A stretch of 14,790 nucleotides of DNA, from the NCBI GenBank assembly GCA_049281195.1, contig JBAPRR010000256.1:1-14790 (forward strand), read 5' to 3'. How positions within the stretch are numbered: the first letter of the stretch is position 1; each line of letters opens with the position of its first letter. Positions 6,019 to 12,066 of the stretch are shown here, piece by piece. Position numbers and translations under genes: made by a program. The notes below the pieces were generated by a model, which was given only the letters and a program-made list of their open reading frames with translations, made no database searches and had not been told where the DNA came from. This DNA comes from JBAPRR01 sp049281195 (GTDB taxonomy: Bacteria; Actinomycetota; Acidimicrobiia; Acidimicrobiales; CAVXTF01).

Positions 6019-6866
6019 GACTCCTCGAATGCGTCCCGAACGTCAGTGAAGGGCGTTCTGAAAGCGCATTCGATTCCCTGAGAAAAGCAGCGGGAACGCC
6101 GCTGCTCGATTTTCACAGCGATTCAGATCACAACCGCTGCGTTCTCACATTGTGCGATTCCGAGGAAATCCTCAACTCGAATATTCGCGCCCTGGCCACG
6201 GAAACGATCGAGACCGTCGACCTACGGGATCACGAGGGGATCCACCCCAGGATCGGTGCGCTCGACGTAGTCCCATTTGTCTCATTGGAGCGTGACGAAC
6301 GCGGGTTCATCTCGAACGGCAGCATCGAAAGCGCCATAAGCGCCCGCAACCTCTTTATGGCGTGGGCAGCCCGAACGCTCGATCTCCCGTGCTTCAGTTA
6401 CGGACCCGAACGCTCGTTGCCGGAGGTCAGGCGTGATGCATTCCGGTCGATCAAACCCGACACCGGGCCTGATGCGCCCCACCCCACCGCCGGAGCGTCA
6501 GCAGTGGGGGCGCGGCCCATCCTCGTCGCTTACAACGTTTGGCTGACAACCACGAATGTCGATCTGGCACGGTCAATTGCGAAATCGATCCGCGCGCCCT
6601 CGGTAAGAGCACTTGGCATGCAGGTCGTAAATGCAACGCAGGTTTCGTGCAATCTGATCGACCCCTTCGAAACGGGTCCTGAACCCGTTTACGACGCGAT
6701 CGCTCGGCTTGCGGAATCCGCAGGTGCTTCCGTTATCCGTGGAGAGCTCGTCGGTCTCGCACCCACAAAAGTGGTCGAAGCCATTCCGCAACACCGAAGA
6801 GCCGAGCTCGGACTTAGTCCGGAGCAAACCCTCGAGGCTCGGCTCGAGGGCTCTCCGGTCCTATAG
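6015..6866 (+). CDS. ftcD: Glutamate formimidoyltransferase (FtcD N-terminal-type), probable CTG start
   Basis: Transfers the formimino group of N-formimino-L-glutamate to tetrahydrofolate in histidine breakdown; bacterial members of this family have also been shown to act on 5-formyltetrahydrofolate. From CTG 6015 the product is 283 residues beginning RLLECVPNVSEGRSE, exactly where family members begin (M-x-LxECVPNFSEG). His77 in DHEGIHPRIGALDVVPFV (72-89) aligns with the catalytic His82 of the porcine enzyme. The C-terminal subdomain covers about 160-283 (RPILVAYNVWLTT, LGMQVVNATQVSCNL). The cyclodeaminase domain is absent, as is common in bacteria. No ATG occurs in frame near the conserved N-terminus; GTG 5937 is possible but would add 26 residues lacking family similarity and has no ribosome binding site. 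The CTG overlaps the whiB stop as CTGA. The gene ends four bases from the convergent second whiB gene. Confidence 0.85.
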   Translation: MRLLECVPNVSEGRSESAFDSLRKAAGTPLLDFHSDSDHNRCVLTLCDSEEILNSNIRALATETIETVDLRDHEGIHPRIGALDVVPFVSLERDERGFISNGSIESAISARNLFMAWAARTLDLPCFSYGPERSLPEVRRDAFRSIKPDTGPDAPHPTAGASAVGARPILVAYNVWLTTTNVDLARSIAKSIRAPSVRALGMQVVNATQVSCNLIDPFETGPEPVYDAIARLAESAGASVIRGELVGLAPTKVVEAIPQHRRAELGLSPEQTLEARLEGSPVL

Positions 6867-6870
6867 CAAC

Positions 6871-7152
6871 TCAGGAAGCAGAAGCAGCAGCCGCTCTGCG
6901 GCCCATAGCCCGCTGGCGACGAAGACGCCTGCGCTCGCGCTCTGAGAGTCCGCCCCAAATACCGAACTTCTCGCCGTTGGCGAGCGCGTATTCGAGACAG
7001 TCTTCGCGCACGACGCAGCCCCTGCACACTTCCTTCGCCTCGCGCGTCGAAGCGCCGCGCTCAGGGAAGAAAAGGTCAGGGTCAACGCCCATGCAGTTGG
7101 CCCTTGACTGCCACTCTCGTTCCTGTCGGTCGCACAGTGAAGCGATGTCCAC
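6871..7152 (-). CDS. WhiB-family [4Fe-4S] transcriptional regulator (second copy, WhiB2-like)
   Basis: 93 residues from GTG 7152, chosen because GGGGAGG lies seven bases upstream on the minus strand; an upstream GTG at 7224 would add 24 residues of no similarity. Cluster ligands are Cys20 (SRANCMGVDPDLFFPERG), Cys43 and Cys46 (VCRGC) and Cys52 (EDCLEYAL). GIWGG (64-68), an Arg-rich DNA-binding segment (SERERRRLRRQRAMGRR) and an Ala-rich tail follow. The wording around the second and third Cys and EKFGIWGGLSERERR resembles WhiB2/WhmD, which in mycobacteria and Streptomyces acts in septation and division. The subgroup assignment is by recollection, not alignment. The gene is convergent with ftcD and has its own upstream region of about 290 bases. 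Confidence 0.93.
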   Translation of the reverse strand: MDIASLCDRQEREWQSRANCMGVDPDLFFPERGASTREAKEVCRGCVVREDCLEYALANGEKFGIWGGLSERERRRLRRQRAMGRRAAAASAS

Positions 7153-7188
7153 CGGTACGCCTCCCCTCGCCACACGGTGTGGCATCGG

Positions 7189-7198
7189 TGTAATTACA
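7189..7198. promoter_or_regulatory. Perfect 10-bp palindrome TGTAATTACA upstream of whiB
   Basis: An AT-rich perfect palindrome in otherwise GC-rich DNA, placed where a promoter core or repressor site for the second whiB gene would be. It contains a near-consensus -10 hexamer on the minus strand (TGTAAT). I do not recognise the binding protein. Confidence 0.3.
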
Positions 7199-7402
7199 AT
7201 CGTGTCATCTTCACTGATCCCCACTGCCTGCGCAAGAGGGAGTTAGAAGAAAACCGGAGAATCCACCACTCAACGCGTTCTCGCTAGCGTGAATCCCCAA
7301 AATATCGCTCACCATCAGCGCGATTCTGGACTCATTCCAGGCATATGAAAAGGGCCAGCGGCAGCCTGCTCGCCCTCGTGCCAAGACTTTCCGGACGCAC
7401 CG

Positions 7403-7422
7403 GAGCCGCGAAAACGAGGCTC
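7403..7422 (-). terminator. Possible stem-loop downstream of the vWA gene
   Basis: GAGCC (7403-7407) pairs with GGCTC (7418-7422). Inside it a CG/CG pair closes an AAAA loop (UUUU on the minus-strand transcript), with one mismatch between the two stems. It begins 22 bases after the vWA stop codon on the minus strand. There is no T tract, so it could be a weak or Rho-assisted terminator or only a 3'-end structure. Confidence 0.3.
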
Positions 7423-7444
7423 GGAGAACCGGGGAACTAGCGGT

Positions 7445-9550
7445 TCAGCCCGAGCGGCCCCACGCGCCGGAGCCGGGACGGAAACCCCAATTCCCCGACG
7501 TGGACCTCGCCCGCGACCGGGCCGCGTTTCCACCGGGGTTCGATCGTTTCGTGCGTCGATGCTCCAAGAAGTCCACGAGGAGGTAGTCGCCGAGATTGTC
7601 CGGGTTGGTAAAGAACGCCCGGCCGCGGTTCAGGCGCGTCATCTGCTCTACGAACCCTTGAAGCGAGTGGTCAGGGTCCAGCATGAAGGTGTTGATCGTT
7701 ATGCCGGCCTTGGTGCAGCGCACCACTTCGGTGAGCGTTCGCCTGACGGTCTCCGGCTCCGGCGGGTAACGGAACGACACGTCGTAACCACCTGAGCTGT
7801 CGGGGACCAGATGAGCCGTCGGCTCACCGTCGGTGATCATGATGATCTGCTTGGTTCCCTGACGGTGCGCCAGCATCCGCCTGGCCAACATCAGGCCGTG
7901 CTGCATATTGGTGCCGTATACGTAATCCCAAGAAACGCTGGGCAATTCTTCAGGTTTTATCTCGCGAGCGACCTCCGAGAAACCGACGAGCCCCAGATAA
8001 TCCCTCGGGAATTGCGTAGAGATCAGAGTGTGCAGAGCCATGGCGACCTTCTTCGCGGGAAGGAAGTTGTCGCGCATCGGCATAGACAGCGAGAGGTCGA
8101 CCATCAATACCGTCGAGGCGCGCACCAGCGCCTCGGTCCGCTCGATCTCGAAGTCGTCCGGCATGAGTCGCACGGGCGTTCCCGACCCTGACCGGCGCAC
8201 CGCGTTGTGCACGGTGCGTTCGATGTGAAGCGTGAAGGGATCGCCGAACTCGTAGGGCTTGGTCTGACCCTCGCGCTCGTGTCCGGCGCCGATGAACGCC
8301 GAGCGGTGTCCGGCGGCGCGGTCCTTGGTCAACTTTGAGAAGAGCTCGGAAAGAGCGCGCTGACCGATGCGGCGGATGGCCTTGGCGGTCAGCTCGTAAC
8401 GCCCGTCACGGCGGTTGATGAGACCCGCCTCCTCCAACTCGCGGGCGAGATTCGCCAGGCGCTGGAGTGATCTGGCTCCGTCCTCACCGAGATATTGACG
8501 AGCCTGCTCCAGGTCGACCTCCGCCAGGGCGCCGGGAGACGCCGCCGACTTGAGGAACTGCTCCAGCTGGTCCATCTCGCCGAGCCGCCGGGCAGCTTGG
8601 GCCGCCTCGTCGAGGCCGACTCCCTGATCGCCATTGAACCGGTAGCGCTTACCCCACCCCGCACCGGGAACGGCCTTCTGCAGGTTCTGCGCAAGCCGGT
8701 CCACCTGCCAGCGCAGATCCATGTCCTCGAACAGCGAATCCGCGAGCGCCTGCAACTGCGCCCTCTGCTCCGGGGTCATCGAGTCCAGTGCCGCCTGGGC
8801 CGCCGCCATCTGGGCCGCGAGCTGCTCCAGGAGCTCGTCCAGGGTCTCGGGGTTGCCGGGGAAGAGATCGCCGAACTGCTGCATGAACTGCTCAAAGCTC
8901 GGATCGAGCTCCTCGCCTCGCTCGCGCTGCTCCATCATCCGGTTCAGGCCGTCGAACGCCTGGCGCACGTGCTCGAGATGTTCGGGGTCCGGATTGGTCA
9001 ATGCCTCCGACATCTGATCGAACCAGGTATTCGCAACCTGCTCGCGAAGCTTCTCCAGCAACTGCTCGAAGTGCTCACGCGCTTCTGAAGAGGAGAACTC
9101 GTACTGCTGCAGACCCTTCACCCGCCCGGCGAGATCGTCGGGTAGGAGCTCGAGCTCCATGCGGCGCTCCGCCACGACCTCGTCGGTGACCTCTTTGCGC
9201 CGCTCGTCACCGGACGTTCGGGCTTCGTCGGCCAGCTCGTCGAGGCCGGCGCGCTCTTCTTGGAGAACCTGCTCCAGCTCTTCTGCGATCTCGCGATACG
9301 GGCCGCCGAGGTCGTACCGGTCGAGCTCGGCCTGGCGGCGCTGGCTCAAACGGGCCCTCAGGTCCCGCAGTCCCTGCACATGCTCGCCCGGACGCCGGAA
9401 ACCCGAGTTGAGCATCCGTCTGAGAGCGGCGTCAGGGTCACCGTGATACAGCAGATCGTCGGCAATCTCGTCGAACAGGCTGTCTATCTCGTTGGTGATC
9501 GAGGTCTGCGACCCGTCCCAACGCGAATAGGACCACCTGCGGTCTTTCAC
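7445..9550 (-). CDS. vWA-domain protein, partner of the AAA+ ATPase (Rv0959-like)
   Basis: 701 residues from GTG 9550. The N-terminal two thirds (1-410) is a long charged, mostly helical region rich in Glu, Gln and Arg, with likely coiled coils at about 85-135 and 155-260. A von Willebrand A domain follows (about 478-660). Its metal site is intact: DLSLS (485-489), a Thr in YGTNMQ (547) and Asp574 in ITDGEP. In magnesium-chelatase and MoxR systems the vWA subunit binds the AAA ring and presents a client for remodelling or metal insertion. The C-terminal tail (about 665-701) is rich in Arg, Gly and Ser and probably disordered. Its GTG overlaps the AAA stop as GTGA, so the two are translationally coupled. 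Architecture and pairing match Rv0958-Rv0959 of M. tuberculosis (by recollection). The client is unknown. No chlorophyll or cobalamin chelatase gene is nearby. Confidence 0.88.
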   Translation of the reverse strand: MKDRRWSYSRWDGSQTSITNEIDSLFDEIADDLLYHGDPDAALRRMLNSGFRRPGEHVQGLRDLRARLSQRRQAELDRYDLGGPYREIAEELEQVLQEERAGLDELADEARTSGDERRKEVTDEVVAERRMELELLPDDLAGRVKGLQQYEFSSSEAREHFEQLLEKLREQVANTWFDQMSEALTNPDPEHLEHVRQAFDGLNRMMEQRERGEELDPSFEQFMQQFGDLFPGNPETLDELLEQLAAQMAAAQAALDSMTPEQRAQLQALADSLFEDMDLRWQVDRLAQNLQKAVPGAGWGKRYRFNGDQGVGLDEAAQAARRLGEMDQLEQFLKSAASPGALAEVDLEQARQYLGEDGARSLQRLANLARELEEAGLINRRDGRYELTAKAIRRIGQRALSELFSKLTKDRAAGHRSAFIGAGHEREGQTKPYEFGDPFTLHIERTVHNAVRRSGSGTPVRLMPDDFEIERTEALVRASTVLMVDLSLSMPMRDNFLPAKKVAMALHTLISTQFPRDYLGLVGFSEVAREIKPEELPSVSWDYVYGTNMQHGLMLARRMLAHRQGTKQIIMITDGEPTAHLVPDSSGGYDVSFRYPPEPETVRRTLTEVVRCTKAGITINTFMLDPDHSLQGFVEQMTRLNRGRAFFTNPDNLGDYLLVDFLEHRRTKRSNPGGNAARSRARSTSGNWGFRPGSGAWGRSG

Positions 9551-10986
9551 GAACGTCCCCGATAGGTGGCCTTCGATCCCGAGGCGTCCTTGTTGAGACG
9601 CTTGGTCAGATGCAGTCCCTCGAGCACCAGCTCGGCCGCGCTGGCCACCGCACCCGGTGACTTGGAGCCGGCGAGCTTGCTCGCAATGGCCTGGAGCTCG
9701 GGAACCTGCGAGAACATCTCGGCATAGGCCGATGACGGAAGATCGTCGCCCGCGTGGACGACGCGCTTTTCGTCGAAGGATGCGACCACCGCGCCGAGCT
9801 TGTCGGTCTCGACGCGCTTTTTGAACACAGAGAGCACCGCAGCAGAGACGAGGTTCTGCAGGATCCTCTCCTCTCTGCCCTCTTCGAGCGCCTCGATCTC
9901 GACCTTGCCCTGGGTCGAGCTGACGAGCGCACCGAGATCGCTGACCCGCGGCACGGCTTCTGACTCGCCGAGGCGCAGAGCCCGGCGAAGCGCATTGGCA
10001 ACGAGGGTCTCGTAGTTGGTGATGCTCAGCCGCACCGACACACCGGAGTGCTGGTTCAGATGTGGACTCTGCCGCGCCAGCTGCGACAGCTCGGCGACGA
10101 TCTCGCCCATGAAGGCGGGCACCTCGATCTTCGGGTCGCCCTCGTTCTCCACCGGGAGGCGCACCTCTTGCAGGACGATCGCCAGCTCGGTTTCAGCGTC
10201 GGACGGGTAGTGGGTGCGGATCTGTGCGCCGAAGCGGTCTTTGAGCGGGGTGATGATCCGGCCGCGGTTGGTGTAGTCCTCCGGGTTGGCCGTCGCCACG
10301 AGCATGATGTCGAGGGGTAGCCGAACGGTGAAACCACGGATCTGCACGTCGCGCTCCTCGAGCACGTTCAGAAGTCCGACCTGGATCCGCTCGGCCAGGT
10401 CGGGCAGCTCGTTGAGCGAGAACAGGCCACGGTTCGACCGCGGCACGAGGCCGTAGTGGAGGGTCAGCTCGTCAGACAGGTACCGGCCTTCCGCCACACG
10501 GATCGGGTCTACCTCGCCGATCAGGTCGGCGATCGAGGTGTCAGGAGTGGCGAGCTTCTCCGACAGGCGCTGACTGCGGTGAACCCAGGCGATCGGTGTG
10601 TCCCCGCCCTCTTCCGAAACGACGTCGATCCCGTAACGGCTGACGGGCGCAGACGGGTCGTCACGCACTTCGGATCCCGCTATGACCGGGATCCATTCAT
10701 CCAACAGGTTGACGAGCGACCTCGCTATGCGGGTCTTCGCCTGACCCCTCTCGCCCAGGAGGATGATGTCGTGGCCCGCAAGTAGGGCGTTCTCGATCTC
10801 GGGAAGGACCGAGTCTTCGAAGCCGAGCACGCCGTCGAACAGCGGTTGTCCGGAAGCGATTCTGCGTGCCGCGTTGCGACGCAGCTCTTCGTGGACCGGA
10901 ACGGAGTGCCAGCCGGATTCCTCGAGAGCCCTGAGAGTCGCCGGAAGATCAGAAGGTGGAATGTCGTGAAGGTCAACCCGGGTCAT
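9547..10986 (-). CDS. MoxR / magnesium-chelatase-like AAA+ ATPase (Rv0958-like)
   Basis: 479 residues from ATG 10986. Walker A is GERGQAKT (78-85), the Walker B segment is GLFSLNELPDL (187-197), sensor 1 is ATANPEDYTN (231-240), and a probable arginine-finger region is LKDRFGAQIR (248-257). In Walker B the usual Asp before Glu is Asn (NE instead of DE). I recall the same in mycobacterial Rv0958 relatives, so it is probably a family trait rather than damage. The protein should form an ATP-driven ring that works on the vWA subunit encoded by the overlapping next gene. The frame is open upstream to 11178, but that extension runs through a 21-bp repeat array and gives repetitive RVRSxxR sequence, so ATG 10986 is preferred. 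No Shine-Dalgarno is present, and a leaderless promoter is possible. Clients are unknown. Confidence 0.88.
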   Translation of the reverse strand: MTRVDLHDIPPSDLPATLRALEESGWHSVPVHEELRRNAARRIASGQPLFDGVLGFEDSVLPEIENALLAGHDIILLGERGQAKTRIARSLVNLLDEWIPVIAGSEVRDDPSAPVSRYGIDVVSEEGGDTPIAWVHRSQRLSEKLATPDTSIADLIGEVDPIRVAEGRYLSDELTLHYGLVPRSNRGLFSLNELPDLAERIQVGLLNVLEERDVQIRGFTVRLPLDIMLVATANPEDYTNRGRIITPLKDRFGAQIRTHYPSDAETELAIVLQEVRLPVENEGDPKIEVPAFMGEIVAELSQLARQSPHLNQHSGVSVRLSITNYETLVANALRRALRLGESEAVPRVSDLGALVSSTQGKVEIEALEEGREERILQNLVSAAVLSVFKKRVETDKLGAVVASFDEKRVVHAGDDLPSSAYAEMFSQVPELQAIASKLAGSKSPGAVASAAELVLEGLHLTKRLNKDASGSKATYRGRS

Positions 10987-10993
10987 AAAAGTG

Positions 10994-10999
10994 AGCCTA
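10994..10999 (-). promoter_or_regulatory. Possible -10 element of a leaderless promoter for the AAA/vWA operon
   Basis: TAGGCT on the minus strand fits TAnnnT and ends seven bases before ATG 10986. Transcription would then begin at or next to the start codon, which explains the missing ribosome binding site. No clear -35 is seen. This is inference only. Confidence 0.3.
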
Positions 11000-11030
11000 T
11001 GCGCCCCGCGCACGAGTTCTTCTTCCCGAC

Positions 11031-11093
11031 TTGGCGACCGGACTCGCTGTTTTGCCGACCGCACTCGCCGATTTGCCGATCGGACTCGCCCTT
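11031..11093. repeat. 21-bp tandem repeat, three units, between the AAA and Sdh operons
   Basis: Three adjacent 21-bp units lie at 11031-11051, 11052-11072 and 11073-11093, sharing the core TTGscGAyCGsACTCGC and differing at several positions. They lie in the 255-base divergent spacer between the AAA start (10986, minus) and the Sdh membrane-subunit start (11242, plus). The period is a multiple of three, so the minus frame reads as a repeated RVRSxxR heptapeptide; I regard this as non-coding. Confidence 0.85.
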
Positions 11094-11241
11094 TCGGGGG
11101 TGAGGTGGAAAGATGATGCGCCGTCAGGAACCCAGGGCTTGGTCGGAAGCTCAGCTCCCGGACCGCCCGGACCTGCAATTTGGAGCGCTAGGCTTCCATT
11201 CGGGACGCCCGGCCACAGACCGAAAGAGGTGAGAGGTCGGG

Positions 11242-12066
11242 GTGAGCACGGTCGAACAAGTCCGTCCCACGCCGGTGACTTTGGGCGGCGTGCGGGGTGG
11301 ACCCGACAACGTCCGAGGCCTTCGGACCGATCGTTGGTGGCTGAGCCCGACGATCACGGTGGTCGTACTGACGTCTTTCGTCGTCTATTCGACGTGGGCC
11401 GCCTTCCAGAACCGGAACTACTTCGTGGGCGCCGCGGCCCACCGGGATCTGATCTCCCCCTTCTACTCCCCGTGCCTGACCGGTAGCTGCGTACCGGGAA
11501 GCCACCCGAGCTTCGGGATCAGCTGGTGGACCATTTCGCCGGCCCTTCTGATCCTGATCGTTCCGCTGGGCTTCCGGCTGACCTGCTACTACTACCGCAA
11601 GGCCTACTACCGGGGCTTCTGGCAGGCGCCCCCCGGATGCGGCATCGCCGATGCCCACGGCTCGTACTCCGGTGAGTCCCGCTTCCCGCTCATCCTCCAA
11701 AACGCGCACCGCTACTTCTTCTTTCTCGGCCTTGTACTGAACGTCATCCTCACCATCGACGCCGTCGTGTCCTACTCGGAGCCCGGGCTCGGCATCGGGG
11801 TGAGCGTCGGATCCCTTGTCCTCACCGTGAACGCGATCCTTCTGTGGAGCTACTCGCTGTCCTGTCACGCGTGCAGGCATCTGTGTGGAGGAAACGTCAA
11901 CCGCTTCTCGGCGCACCCGATCCGCGCCAAGGTCTGGAGGATGCTCACACCGCTCAACGCGCGTCACATGCAGATCGCGTGGATGAGCCTCATCTTCGTG
12001 GCCCTCACCGACCTCTACGTGAGACTGGTCGCCTCCGGCGTTTTCTCCGACCCGAGGCTGTTCTAA
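11242..12066 (+). CDS. sdhC: Succinate dehydrogenase membrane subunit, Sdh1 type
   Basis: 274 residues from GTG 11242, with GAGAGG five bases upstream. It anchors the flavoprotein and iron-sulfur subunits to the membrane and passes electrons toward quinone. About five membrane helices are visible: 34-52, 97-115, 153-175, 186-206 and 244-262. Much longer than the 100-130-residue classical SdhC or SdhD, it matches the single large anchor of mycobacterial Sdh1 (Rv0249c type). After the fourth helix comes SCHACRHLCGG (207-217), a dense Cys/His motif (Cys208, His209, Cys211, His213, Cys215). A membrane-embedded Rieske-type cluster has been reported for mycobacterial Sdh1, and this motif is a plausible site for its ligands; that link is inference. 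Further Cys residues are at 78, 83, 115 and 133. Its stop TAA directly abuts the ATG of sdhA. Some databases would call this a hypothetical membrane protein. Confidence 0.88.
   Translation: MSTVEQVRPTPVTLGGVRGGPDNVRGLRTDRWWLSPTITVVVLTSFVVYSTWAAFQNRNYFVGAAAHRDLISPFYSPCLTGSCVPGSHPSFGISWWTISPALLILIVPLGFRLTCYYYRKAYYRGFWQAPPGCGIADAHGSYSGESRFPLILQNAHRYFFFLGLVLNVILTIDAVVSYSEPGLGIGVSVGSLVLTVNAILLWSYSLSCHACRHLCGGNVNRFSAHPIRAKVWRMLTPLNARHMQIAWMSLIFVALTDLYVRLVASGVFSDPRLF

Larger units (their letters stand above)
7153..7444. other. Upstream region of the second whiB gene and 3' region of the vWA gene
   Basis: No gene is seen in these 292 bases. They hold the palindrome TGTAATTACA (7189-7198) about 36 bases upstream of the whiB start. 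The minus-strand TGTAAT within it is one mismatch from TATAAT, but no -35 element is evident at the right distance. A stem-loop lies just beyond the vWA stop. The middle part (about 7230-7390) shows nothing recognisable. Confidence 0.4.

Noticed and set aside
8495..9088. 197-codon plus-strand frame inside the vWA gene
   Set aside because: Leu/Arg-rich shadow of the coiled-coil region of the vWA protein.
1304..11093. Short tandem arrays as CRISPR repeats
   Set aside because: Units are contiguous without spacers, differ between sites and have no cas genes nearby.
10987..11178. N-terminal extension of the AAA protein to 11178
   Set aside because: The extra 64 residues are low-complexity, pass through the 21-bp repeat array and precede a natural start at ATG 10986.
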